Source of the DNA: Alphaproteobacteria bacterium UBA6187
GTDB taxonomy: Bacteria > Pseudomonadota > Alphaproteobacteria > Rickettsiales > UBA6187
Direction of reading: 5' to 3'
DNA: 18,499 nucleotides
Assembly: GCA_002422795.1 (NCBI GenBank)
Contig: DITJ01000004.1
Span: 109,879 to 128,377, forward strand
Part shown: positions 1 through 7,521 of the stretch, piece by piece
Position numbering within the stretch: the first letter of the stretch is position 1
Layout: each line of letters starts with the position of its first letter
Notes under the pieces: model-generated
The model's database searches: none
What the model was told of the DNA's origin: nothing
Seen by the model: only the letters and a program-made list of their open reading frames with translations
Translations under genes and position numbers: made by a program

Positions 1-38
1 AAAGAACTGGATCCCCGCCTGCGCGGGGACACATGCCA
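1..38. repeat. Palindromic dispersed repeat, copy 1 (downstream of lolA)
   Basis: The core TCCCCGCCTGCGCGGGGA (12-29) is a 7-bp perfect GC stem with a four-base loop, preceded by AAAGAACTGGA. Bases 1-38 match the reverse complement of 18402-18439 at 36 of 38 positions. Read on the minus strand, in the direction of lolA transcription, the hairpin is followed by ATCCAGTTCTTT, so it may help end lolA transcripts or protect their 3' ends. The same kind of GC palindrome (compare neisserial dRS3-type repeats) is common as a dispersed intergenic element in proteobacteria; membership of a named family is not established here. Confidence 0.8.
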
Positions 39-149
39 TATACATACTTTGTTTATCCAGACAGTTATACGATATAACCTAACTGAAATAAATTTATCTT
101 ATCCATAACTAACGTTCTTACTTCCCCATCACCTGTCACCTGCAACCCA

Positions 150-785
150 TTACCTTAATTTCTTCTTCGTTCTCGGCAACACAAATAATTCTTTCTGAAT
201 TGGCGCATTGTAAACTAAATTTGAAAAATGCACCACCGTATTTTTACCTATGGAATCAAGCACTTCCATGCGTAACAAATCCATATTTGCATCGCTGAAA
301 ACCATTGTTAAAGTTCCTTGGTCTTCTTTCTTATTCTGGGCTATAGCCACCCTTATTTCACCATTATCTTTAGCAAAACTGGTGACTTTCACTCCTTTAT
401 CACCAAAGCTGATTCTTTCACGAGTTAGAAAGCCTGCAAGCGTATCATCCAGGCTTACATTACTAACCTCATCCAGTTCCTTATCATAATATGCAACCCT
501 TGAACCACGCGCTACTATAAGTATTGGCGTTGGCGGGGTATAATCCCAGCGCAGCTTACCCGGCCTTTCCAGGTAAAAAGTTCCGCTAGCCTTGCCACCA
601 TCGGAATCTTCCTGTGTAAATGGCGCAGTGAGTGTGGTTATATCATTTAAATATTTCTCGATTCTGGCAATATCCGCACTTTTAGAATCTTTAACATTAG
701 TAACTTCCGGGGTTGGTTGTGGCGTATCTTTTGCACATGCAGGAATGGACAACATTAAGCATATTATAAAAATTAAGAATTTCAT
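150..785 (-). CDS. lolA: Outer-membrane lipoprotein carrier protein LolA
   Basis: LolA is the periplasmic chaperone that accepts lipoproteins from the inner-membrane LolCDE complex and ferries them to the outer membrane. The 211-residue length suits the family. Residues 1-19 form a signal peptide (hydrophobic stretch, then PACA before KD). A disordered linker to about residue 40 is followed by the LolA fold with its typical features: F-T-Q-E, then SGTFYLERPGKLRWDY, then P-x-x-I-V-x-x-G and Y-Y-D-K-E-L. The start is supported by AGGAAG four bases before ATG and by a consensus promoter further upstream. It is a single-gene unit; the polyamine operon upstream ends at a strong terminator. The residue before the predicted cleavage is Cys17 in an A-C-A context; this resembles a lipobox weakly, but a soluble product is expected for LolA. 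Confidence 0.93.
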   Translation of the reverse strand: MKFLIFIICLMLSIPACAKDTPQPTPEVTNVKDSKSADIARIEKYLNDITTLTAPFTQEDSDGGKASGTFYLERPGKLRWDYTPPTPILIVARGSRVAYYDKELDEVSNVSLDDTLAGFLTRERISFGDKGVKVTSFAKDNGEIRVAIAQNKKEDQGTLTMVFSDANMDLLRMEVLDSIGKNTVVHFSNLVYNAPIQKELFVLPRTKKKLR

Positions 786-817
786 TATACTTCCTTTAAG
801 TGGTGTAACTGCCTTGG

Positions 818-846
818 ATTATAGGAATAAGTTACAGCAAAGACAA
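818..846 (-). promoter_or_regulatory. Promoter of lolA
   Basis: On the minus strand TTGTCT (841-846) and a perfect TATAAT (818-823) are separated by 17 bases. The start point would lie near 811, giving a short leader of about 25 bases before the lolA start codon. It sits just beyond the terminator of the upstream operon, so lolA appears to be transcribed on its own. Confidence 0.7.
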
Positions 847-876
847 GATATGTTTTAAAAGCTTAAAACTCAATTA

Positions 877-911
877 AAAACACCACCTGAATTATGTTCA
901 GGTGGTGTTTT
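877..911 (-). terminator. Intrinsic terminator of the polyamine operon
   Basis: A perfect 15-bp stem (arms 877-891 and 897-911) encloses a 5-base loop, with A-rich and T-rich outer ends, so it can work in both directions. It begins 31 bases after the stop codon of the agmatinase-family gene on the minus strand and separates that operon from lolA. Confidence 0.92.
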
Positions 912-941
912 ATAATCAGCCTATTAAGGGTATAGATAGAA

Positions 942-1838
942 TTACTTAACCAACGCATAATTAAGTATTTTATAAGCTAGTTTTGCAGCTAGAAAGTCAC
1001 AGGCATGTAATTCAGGGCGGGGGGCAAGTTCATTTACATCCGCGCCAACTATATTGGATATTTTTGAGGCAGCTTTTATAATTGCCATTGCATCATCCCA
1101 GAAAATTCCACCTGGCTCTGGTGTTCCGGTTGCAGCCATTAAGCTGCCATCAAAACCATCAAGGTCAAAAGTAAGATAAACCGGACGGCCTTTCAGCGGC
1201 GCTACTATTTCATCGATATTCCAGTTTTTTCTATCCTTACCCCAATGGATATTGATGCGGTGACGGTTAGCCTCAAGGAATGGAATTTCAGATGCGGAAA
1301 TATTCCTGATTCCGCAAGAAACTATACTGATATTTTCATGGTCAAGGCAGCGGCGGATAGCGGCTGCGTGTGAATAATGCTCACCATTATAGCCATCGCG
1401 CAAATCTGCGTGAGCATCAAAATGCAGCATAACAAGATCTGGATATTTCTTTGCAAATGGGCGGATTGATCCAGCAGAAATAGAATGCTCACCGCCGAAA
1501 ATTATCGGAAACTTGCCATCATCAAGCACGGTTTGTGTCAAGCCTTCAAGCACTTCTAATGCTTTTGGTATGTCGGTATTATCAATTTCCGGTTCACGCA
1601 CTGTTACCACACCATATTGACGATATGGCTCGCACCATAAATCCTCATCAAATAATTCTACCTGGTGAGAAGCTTTAAGCATCGCCTGCGCTCCATCTTT
1701 CGTGCCGCCGCCATAGCTAACGGATGCTTCCAAGCCAAACGGTATTACTACCGCTTTCGCATTTTCATAAGTTACAGCGTCTTCACCTTCAAGGCCAAGG
1801 AATGCTTCATCTGGTGGAAGTAGGTCTAGTTTTGTCAT
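942..1838 (-). CDS. speB: Agmatinase/arginase-family ureohydrolase
   Basis: A manganese-dependent ureohydrolase, expected to release urea from agmatine (giving putrescine) or a related guanidino compound. With the start at 1838 the protein has 298 residues, normal for the family. The binuclear metal ligands are all visible: GGEHS (His118), DAHAD (Asp141, His143, Asp145) and FDLDGFD (Asp225, Asp227), followed by TGTPEPGG. The usual third-motif form is S-x-D-x-D-x-x-D-P; here Gly replaces that Pro. The reading frame stays open up to 1922, but that extra 28-residue hydrophobic stretch is encoded by the octamer repeat element, so the ATG at 1838 is preferred; it lacks a clear ribosome-binding site. 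Third gene of the operon, after a decarboxylase and a DHS-like enzyme. Because a decarboxylase of ornithine type is already present, the exact substrate is uncertain (agmatine, arginine or guanidinobutyrate). Confidence 0.88.
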   Translation of the reverse strand: MTKLDLLPPDEAFLGLEGEDAVTYENAKAVVIPFGLEASVSYGGGTKDGAQAMLKASHQVELFDEDLWCEPYRQYGVVTVREPEIDNTDIPKALEVLEGLTQTVLDDGKFPIIFGGEHSISAGSIRPFAKKYPDLVMLHFDAHADLRDGYNGEHYSHAAAIRRCLDHENISIVSCGIRNISASEIPFLEANRHRINIHWGKDRKNWNIDEIVAPLKGRPVYLTFDLDGFDGSLMAATGTPEPGGIFWDDAMAIIKAASKISNIVGADVNELAPRPELHACDFLAAKLAYKILNYALVK

Positions 1839-1846
1839 GGTTTTAA

Positions 1847-1952
1847 AGTGTAAGAGTTTTAGAGTGTTAGAATGTAAGAGTGTAAGCAAAGCTAGAATAT
1901 ATATTAGTATTTGCACTAACATTCTTACATTCTAACATTCTTACACTCTAAA
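1847..1952. repeat. Inverted array of tandem octamers, element A
   Basis: The left arm (1847-1886) is five consecutive octamers: AGTGTAAG, AGTTTTAG, AGTGTTAG, AATGTAAG, AGTGTAAG. The right arm (1921-1952) is four octamers in inverted orientation: ATTCTTAC, ATTCTAAC, ATTCTTAC, ACTCTAAA. The arms can pair over about 28 bp with three mismatches, with an AT-rich loop containing TATTTGCACTAA. The element fills nearly the whole spacer between the DHS-like gene stop (1956) and the next start (1838), and the ribosome-binding region of the latter lies at its foot. It could affect mRNA processing or translation, or be a small mobile palindrome. Confidence 0.85.
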
Positions 1953-1955
1953 TTA

Positions 1956-2999
1956 TTAAGCAAACAACTTAGAATATTTCTTCTCGCTACGCTTCTTCCA
2001 AGCACCCCTATGATAAGCATCAGATGCAAGAAGTGGTAATACAGAAGTTGCTTCAGCAAATACCATTTGTTCATAAGCTACATCCACCTTGCCCCATGAG
2101 CAGGCTTCTTTTAGCGTAGAGCTTGAACATGCGCCATCGCGAGTATCGGCAATAGTTATCTGGATTGCATATTTATGCATTTCAGCTTCAACGCCAAGGA
2201 TTTCAGCGCATACAACAGTATCTTGCACGAAATTCTTAGGAACGCCGCCGCCAATCATAAGTAAGCCAGTAGTTCCAGCTTTGATTTTAATGTCGGTAAG
2301 TTCGCGGAAATCGGCAATAGAATCGATAGTCATGTGACTTTTTGGATTCTTTACCTGGTGCAATACTAAGCCGAAACCAGCAGAAGAATCTGTGAAAGCC
2401 GGGCAGAAAATCGGTACATTCTTTTCATAACAAAGCTGCACGAGTGAATCTTTCTTTTTTGCGCCGCCTTTAGCAAGATATTTACCCATCTCATGGATAA
2501 ACTCGCGTGAGCTATAAGGCCTTGGCTCTAGTGAATTCGCGATTTCGAGCAATGTGTGGTCGCAAGATTGTAGATTTTCTTCGTCGATATAAGTATCATA
2601 AATACGGTCAATATATAGATCGCGCAGTTTTGTATCATCTTCAAACTGGCTGCCTTGGTAGTGTTTGAAGCCTAGAGCTTCAAAGAAATCCATGTCAACG
2701 ATAGAAGCGCCGGTTGCAACAATTGCATCCACCATGTTATATTTTACCAGGTCATGGTAAAGCTGCATACAGCCGCCAGCAGAGGTAGAGCCTGCAATTG
2801 TAAGAATTACAGAGCATTTATCATCTTCTAACATGCGGTTGAAAATGCCTGTAGCGCGGGATAAGTCACGCGATGTGAAAGACATATGGCCCATTGAATC
2901 AATAATCGGGCGCGCATCGAATGATGTTATATCAATATGCTGCACTTCTTTTGAAAGTAACTCTGCTTTCAAGTTGTTGGTTTTTTTATCTGTTTTCAT
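1956..2999 (-). CDS. Deoxyhypusine synthase-like protein (possible homospermidine synthase)
   Basis: An NAD-dependent aminobutyl-transfer enzyme of the deoxyhypusine synthase (DHS) family, 347 residues. Seen in the sequence: the catalytic-lysine motif SWGK (Lys304, matching the human DHS lysine in A-V-S-W-G-K), Glu298 six residues before it, Trp302, the NAD-region motifs AGSTSAGG (69-76) and IGGGVPKNF (249-257), and a VATGAS segment (94-99). In human DHS the glycine motif is followed by K-H-H; here it is K-N-F, so a substrate-contacting His is replaced. Bacteria do not have eIF5A, so hypusine synthesis is unlikely. From family knowledge, some bacterial DHS homologues have been linked to homospermidine formation, and plant homospermidine synthase evolved from DHS. 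The flanking decarboxylase and ureohydrolase genes support a polyamine role. AAGGAA five bases before the ATG supports the start. Confidence 0.88.
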   Translation of the reverse strand: MKTDKKTNNLKAELLSKEVQHIDITSFDARPIIDSMGHMSFTSRDLSRATGIFNRMLEDDKCSVILTIAGSTSAGGCMQLYHDLVKYNMVDAIVATGASIVDMDFFEALGFKHYQGSQFEDDTKLRDLYIDRIYDTYIDEENLQSCDHTLLEIANSLEPRPYSSREFIHEMGKYLAKGGAKKKDSLVQLCYEKNVPIFCPAFTDSSAGFGLVLHQVKNPKSHMTIDSIADFRELTDIKIKAGTTGLLMIGGGVPKNFVQDTVVCAEILGVEAEMHKYAIQITIADTRDGACSSSTLKEACSWGKVDVAYEQMVFAEATSVLPLLASDAYHRGAWKKRSEKKYSKLFA

Positions 3000-3015
3000 T
3001 TTTGTTCCTTCGTAG

Positions 3016-3131
3016 AATGTAAGAGTGTTAGAATGTAAGAATGTAAGAATGTAAGGAAAAATAGCAAGAAAAAATGAAGAGTGTAAACAGCATAACCTGC
3101 TTACACTCTTACATTCTCATACTCTTACATT
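3016..3131. repeat. Inverted array of tandem octamers, element B
   Basis: The left arm (3016-3055) is five octamers: AATGTAAG, AGTGTTAG, then AATGTAAG three times. The right arm (3100-3131) has four in inverted orientation: CTTACACT, CTTACATT, CTCATACT, CTTACATT. An extra AGTGTAAA lies between the arms. The element fills the spacer between the decarboxylase stop (3137) and the DHS-like start (2999), ending 17 bases short of that start codon and next to its AAGGAA ribosome-binding site. Unit, arm count and placement repeat the design of element A in the next spacer of the same operon, which makes chance very unlikely. Confidence 0.85.
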
Positions 3132-3136
3132 CTTTT

Positions 3137-4363
3137 TCAAGCTGCAATAGTTTCCAATTCATCGGAAATTTTCTGCATATCGCCATACAGGCTCATTATC
3201 GGCTCATCTTCAACCGCTAAAATTTCATCAATGGCTTTAAAGCCGTTGAAACCGGTTGCAAGTGTGCGTCCATAAGCGCCAAGCTGGCCTATTTCGATAT
3301 AATCACCTTCTTTTATATCCTCAGGCAAATAGAATGGGCCTTTCATAAAGTCCAGGCTATCGCATGTAGGGCCAAAGAAGCTAAATGGCATGAAATTACC
3401 GGAATGGCCAACTGCCTCTTCGCGCAGTAATTTCACCGGAAAAATAAATTTCGGGAAACCAGCGTCGAACAAGCTGCCATAGGTTCCATCATTTATATAA
3501 AGATAATCTTTCTTACGAAGCACCACCTTTACAATCACAGAGCCACTTTCAGCAACAATAGCGCGGCCAGGTTCGCATAGTAATTCACAGGTCCCATGCT
3601 TAGTTATTTTGGCGAATTCCTCATGGATTGCGTTGAAATATAATTTCAAGGCAGGAGGCATCATCCCAGGATATATAGAAGGGAAACCGCCGCCTACATC
3701 AAGAACTTCAATTTTTACGCGCGCCTTGGATACAATTTTTCCAGCCATGCGGATAGCAATACGATAAGCATCCGGGTGCATACACTGCGAACCCACATGG
3801 AAGCATACGCCAAGCTTTTTGGCGTGCTTACGTGTTTTCTGGATTAGCAAATGCGCATCATTAACATTTACACCGAATTTATCAGCAAGGCTTAATTCCG
3901 CATAGGAATTAGACATGGCAATGCGAACGAACAGGTTTAAATCTGTTGCATTGTTGGTTTCTTCCAGGATTTTTTGCAACTCATCTTCAGTATCCAGGGA
4001 GAAATTACGCACTCCATAGGAAAAATACGCTTCACGAATGGCGTTGCGTGATTTAACCGTATGCATGAAGTAAAGTTCCGCCTGCGGAAGAAGTTCGCTA
4101 ACGGTTTTAATTTCGTGCAAAGATGCCACGTCGAAAGAATTCACACCAAGCTCGTTCACTTGTTTCAGCACGAACGGCTCAGGGTTGGTCTTTACAGCGT
4201 AAACAACCTTACCTTGAAAATTTTCCTTGAAGAAACTGACAGCAGTTGCAACGGCAGCTGGCCTATAAACATGCACTGGACTATCAGGAAGCAGATCAGT
4301 AACTACTGATTGGGAGGATTGGTATTTTCGCATCTCATAAAGCCTCGCAAGATTTGTTAACAA
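3137..4363 (-). CDS. Ornithine/lysine-type PLP-dependent decarboxylase (fold type III)
   Basis: A pyridoxal-phosphate enzyme expected to decarboxylate ornithine to putrescine (or lysine to cadaverine). Motifs in order: YAVKTN with the PLP lysine Lys58; FDVAS (77-81); HVGSQ (189-193); the phosphate-binding GGGFP (224-228); EPGRA (264-268); GPTCDS with the active-site Cys334-Asp335 pair of the eukaryotic-type ornithine decarboxylase group; and the late GAYG (362-365). At 408 residues it is near the usual 380-400. The longest frame begins with TTG at 4363 without a clear ribosome-binding site; an in-frame ATG at 4333 has GAGG nine to ten bases before it and would give 398 residues, so the start is uncertain. 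First gene of the polyamine operon, with a consensus promoter about 110 bases upstream. Ornithine versus lysine preference cannot be read from the sequence. Confidence 0.92.
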   Translation of the reverse strand: MLTNLARLYEMRKYQSSQSVVTDLLPDSPVHVYRPAAVATAVSFFKENFQGKVVYAVKTNPEPFVLKQVNELGVNSFDVASLHEIKTVSELLPQAELYFMHTVKSRNAIREAYFSYGVRNFSLDTEDELQKILEETNNATDLNLFVRIAMSNSYAELSLADKFGVNVNDAHLLIQKTRKHAKKLGVCFHVGSQCMHPDAYRIAIRMAGKIVSKARVKIEVLDVGGGFPSIYPGMMPPALKLYFNAIHEEFAKITKHGTCELLCEPGRAIVAESGSVIVKVVLRKKDYLYINDGTYGSLFDAGFPKFIFPVKLLREEAVGHSGNFMPFSFFGPTCDSLDFMKGPFYLPEDIKEGDYIEIGQLGAYGRTLATGFNGFKAIDEILAVEDEPIMSLYGDMQKISDELETIAA

Positions 4364-4382
4364 AACTTTAGAAAACCCACTA

Positions 4383-4452
4383 CCTGATAAATTGAATCAG
4401 GGCCTGGCCTTTTTAAAACAAAGTCGCTAAATCTTGCATCGCTTGATTTAGC
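4383..4452 (-). promoter_or_regulatory. Structured 5' leader of the polyamine operon
   Basis: Between the promoter and the decarboxylase start the transcript would carry three inverted repeats: GCTAAATC/GATTTAGC (4426-4433 and 4445-4452, 11-base loop), GGCCxGGCC (4401-4409), and CCTGAT/ATCAGG (4383-4388 and 4396-4401, 7-base loop); the last two share one base, so they may be alternative folds. No known riboswitch core is recognisable. The leader could take part in polyamine feedback, but that is inference. Confidence 0.35.
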
Positions 4453-4473
4453 AGGAGTGTGTTAATATAGAAG

Positions 4474-4502
4474 TTTATACCAAATGTAAATAGTTTCTTC
4501 AA
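4474..4502 (-). promoter_or_regulatory. Promoter of the polyamine operon
   Basis: On the minus strand TTGAAG (4497-4502) and TATAAA (4474-4479) are 17 bases apart. Transcription would begin near 4467 and give a leader of roughly 100 bases before the decarboxylase. Confidence 0.6.
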
Positions 4503-5016
4503 GAAAATTCGTATTATTTTTGTGGCGAGGGGTGTTTTTTATTGAGTGCTGCTTTATTATTAAGTATCTTAGCTATTATAAAGCAGGAAATTTAGCAGTG
4601 CAAATACGCCTAAAATGCTTATAAAGGCAAGAAGTTAAATATCAAACTTAATGTTAATTAACTACTTTCTAATAATTTTGCGATAACACATCCTAATAAA
4701 CCAAAATATTATTTTGCTTACGATGACAATTGGAATTTGGCCTTCTTGTTGCAGGAGAGAATCGAGAAGTAATAAACAAGCCCATGATGCCCATTATTAA
4801 GTGATTAGTTTGCTATAGCGGCAAACAAAAGGCACAGCAACTAACGGCGATGGCAATGGGTATAAACAAGTAGTTTAGCCATGAATATACTTCCTGCCGT
4901 CCCCATAAGGGTGCAGGGCGAGCGCGAAATCTCCGCAGGCACAGAATGAAACTTATATTAATAATAATTGGATTGTTAATCCTATGCCGCGTTTTGTATC
5001 TTTGTACCGAATAAAC
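4503..5016. other. Spacer without a recognised gene; contains a GC-rich island
   Basis: No coding region could be supported. A 9-bp inverted repeat CTGCTTTAT/ATAAAGCAG (4549-4557, 4578-4586) has no T-run on the minus side, so it is a poor terminator. A small GGATT/AATCC hairpin (4970-4982) follows the 826-residue gene. The segment 4891-4948 is sharply GC-rich against its AT-rich surroundings, begins and ends with CCTGC/GCAGG, and may be a repeat remnant or a small structured RNA. No convincing terminator for the upstream three-gene operon was found. Confidence 0.5.
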
Positions 5017-7497
5017 CTATTTAGCTCGATTTTTTGGTTCTTGGGCGCGGGAAACCCAATTATTGCTACTTGGTTTTGTATCTATAACCTTTTCTTTTTG
5101 GAAATCTAATTCTTTGCTTGCAAAATTATACAGCAGGCAGGCCATTGCTGGAACAATAATAACACTAGCAATCAGCAGGAAGGGTAATGATACAGCAATT
5201 GCAGGTGCAAGAAAAGCCACCAGACCAATACTTCCGCTAGTTGTAATTACGCTTGCAGCTAAATATTTATCTGTATTAGGAAGCTGTTTTGTTTCCTGAG
5301 TATTTTTATTATGACCCGCATCCTCACTATTTTGGGCGGGTGAAGGAGCTGGTTTTGATAATTCTACAATTTTTCTATCTTGCTCTTTTAATTTATTAGC
5401 TTGCTCTGCGGCTTGCTTTTCTGCGCGTTCCTGGATTATTTGCGCTGCTTTTGTTGTTTCTTTAAGTTTCTGCTCAGTTTCTATTTGTGATTTTTGTAAC
5501 TGGACGGTCTTTTCTTGCAAGCTATCAAAATCACTCGGTAGCTTCCTCGATTTAACCTGCTCCCGGTAAACTGAATTTATTGCACTATCATGAACATTTT
5601 GTATTTGTAATTGTGATGTACGAAGGCTCTGCTCAGTTTGCGCCTGGCGGTTTTGTGCATCAACCAATGCCTGGTTTTGTCTTTGTATTTGCTGGTCTTG
5701 CAGCCGTTGCGCCGCTAAACTACGCGCCTGTTCCCGAGCCAGTTCTTTTGCAAGCTGAATTCTTAATTGTTCCCGTTGGAATGCTGCGTTCCTAAGAGCT
5801 TCATTATGAAGCCGTTCCTGCTCCCTACGCAGCCTTTCTATAGCTTCATTACGCTCTACGCGTTGCCTTTCTATAGCCTGATCATGAAGCCTTTGCTGTC
5901 TTTCTAGCGCCTCTGTTTGTGCTTCTATTTGCCGGTTTATTTGTTCTTGTGCCAGTCTTAATTGCAGATTATGTTGCAATATTTCGCCGTTAAGCCGCTC
6001 CTGTAATAATTGTCTTTGCCGCTGCTCATCTTCTACTACCAGCCTTTGCCTTTCCATCTCAGTATTGTTTGGTAGGCTTGCACGCCCTTCGTAATGTTGG
6101 ACACGATAATTATGGTGCGTTCTATTATGGGGAGGTGGAGGGGGAAGAGATCGCGCATTTTCCCCTGCCGAATCTGATTCTAATTCTGATTCTGAATTTA
6201 AATCGTCGCTATTCCTTCTGAAATCGCTAGTTCCTCTGTAACACGGTAAAGGGGATGGGAAGCCCGCGCCATAACTCCGATTTCCACTACTTGTAATACT
6301 CTCATTATCTCCATAATTCTCAACTGATGAATGCGAATTAGACTGGCTTTCATCAGATGAATCTCCATGCTCACTAAACATTCTTACTGAGCTAGTGGGG
6401 CTATTATCTGTATGTGCTTGGGAACGTCTAGAAAATCTCACACCGTGAATTGGGGGGGTACTATTACTTTCAAGACTTGATTCATGATACGGGGATAAAG
6501 AAGGTGGGCTTAGTCCTTCAACATGGAAAGCAGAGGTGTGAAGCGGTAAGTTATCGGATGTTGTTATGTATCCATGATTTCTTGGTGTGACAATATCTGA
6601 GGGTAATAGATTACTATCCACAGATGAATAGCTGGCACGACTATCCTGGGATTTATAGGAAGAGCTAGAATTTGGCGCCACTCGTTCAGCAGACATATCT
6701 TCTTCATTGCCAGAAGTAACTTGCTGAGGGGTACTTAAGCTATTAGAATCATGTATCCACTTCATGGGACTTTTTTTCAGAACACGAATTGTTGCTGCAC
6801 CATAAATATCTAAAAAATCATCATCACTAGAATGGTCATTATTTCTAGCAGGCCGTTGTGAAGAATGTTTTGGGCGACTACTAGGAGAAAAAGTGGAATG
6901 ATCTTTTGAAACATGTAAAGGCGTCCGGGGATTTTCTTCGCTGCGCTCTGTTTTCAAACTATCGAGGCTAGAAGCGGAAGTGCTATTGGAGGTAACGCCT
7001 TCATACGGAGTTCCTTTTTCATTCCCTCTTTGCAGGGATTCTGCTTCTTCCCTTAATACTTTTTCGAGTTTAGCAAGTTTCTTAAAATTTTTTCTTTTAT
7101 CTATATCTTCAACTGTAGCTTTTGGTAATTTTTTTAATATTGCTTTGAGTTGTTCTTCTGTTTCAAGTCGTTTGGAAGGCTCCTTTATAGAAACGCTTGT
7201 TGGGCTGGATTCTGGATTATAATAATTAATAACAGATTGATGATATTTTATGTGCCGTAATAAATGGCGTGTTGCTCTCTCTACATCTATATCATCTTGA
7301 GTTTTTTTGTTTTTCTTCTTTGGAGAAGAATACAAATCCAGTAAAATATTTTGTTTATCACCTTCTATAATTTGCTGTAGTTCTATACCTACGGAGCGCA
7401 AATCAGCTATTACTTCTTTAAAGCGCGCAACACGTTCATCGTGGGAAGGTTTACTCCTCCCCTTAGATCCACTTCCTCTATAGTTGCGTTCTAACAC
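5017..7497 (-). CDS. 826-residue Ser-rich, coiled-coil protein with C-terminal hydrophobic hairpin
   Basis: I do not recognise the family. Layout: a basic, helical N-terminal part (1-150) with SSPKKKNKK (57-65); a long disordered Ser/Pro/Asp-rich part (about 155-475) with SPMK (243-246), many S/T-P sites, an acidic patch (434-446) and LPPPPP (451-456); a Gln/Arg/Glu-rich coiled coil (about 480-715); two adjacent hydrophobic segments (about 746-790); and a short basic tail with NWVSR (813-817) and EPKNRAK at the end. The GTG start at 7497 is supported by AGGGAA about five bases upstream. It lies 24 bases after the 1034-residue gene, so the two are clearly cotranscribed. The hydrophobic hairpin suggests membrane attachment. 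A secreted host-directed protein or a structural scaffold are both possible. Confidence 0.85.
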   Translation of the reverse strand: MLERNYRGSGSKGRSKPSHDERVARFKEVIADLRSVGIELQQIIEGDKQNILLDLYSSPKKKNKKTQDDIDVERATRHLLRHIKYHQSVINYYNPESSPTSVSIKEPSKRLETEEQLKAILKKLPKATVEDIDKRKNFKKLAKLEKVLREEAESLQRGNEKGTPYEGVTSNSTSASSLDSLKTERSEENPRTPLHVSKDHSTFSPSSRPKHSSQRPARNNDHSSDDDFLDIYGAATIRVLKKSPMKWIHDSNSLSTPQQVTSGNEEDMSAERVAPNSSSSYKSQDSRASYSSVDSNLLPSDIVTPRNHGYITTSDNLPLHTSAFHVEGLSPPSLSPYHESSLESNSTPPIHGVRFSRRSQAHTDNSPTSSVRMFSEHGDSSDESQSNSHSSVENYGDNESITSSGNRSYGAGFPSPLPCYRGTSDFRRNSDDLNSESELESDSAGENARSLPPPPPHNRTHHNYRVQHYEGRASLPNNTEMERQRLVVEDEQRQRQLLQERLNGEILQHNLQLRLAQEQINRQIEAQTEALERQQRLHDQAIERQRVERNEAIERLRREQERLHNEALRNAAFQREQLRIQLAKELAREQARSLAAQRLQDQQIQRQNQALVDAQNRQAQTEQSLRTSQLQIQNVHDSAINSVYREQVKSRKLPSDFDSLQEKTVQLQKSQIETEQKLKETTKAAQIIQERAEKQAAEQANKLKEQDRKIVELSKPAPSPAQNSEDAGHNKNTQETKQLPNTDKYLAASVITTSGSIGLVAFLAPAIAVSLPFLLIASVIIVPAMACLLYNFASKELDFQKEKVIDTKPSSNNWVSRAQEPKNRAK

Positions 7498-7521
7498 AAA
7501 TATTCCCTGACTTACGCAAAG

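Noticed and set aside
1839..1922. Longer agmatinase-family protein starting at 1922
   Set aside because: The extra 28 residues come from the octamer repeat element and are not part of the family fold; kept only as a finding about start ambiguity.
1847..3131. CRISPR array
   Set aside because: The repeats are 8-base units with no spacers between them, and no cas genes are present.
4549..4586. 9-bp inverted repeat as terminator of the coiled-coil operon
   Set aside because: The loop is 20 bases and no T-run follows on the minus strand.
4880..4950. Possible tRNA, SRP RNA or other known RNA in the GC-rich island
   Set aside because: No cloverleaf, anticodon arm or known RNA core sequence could be fitted.
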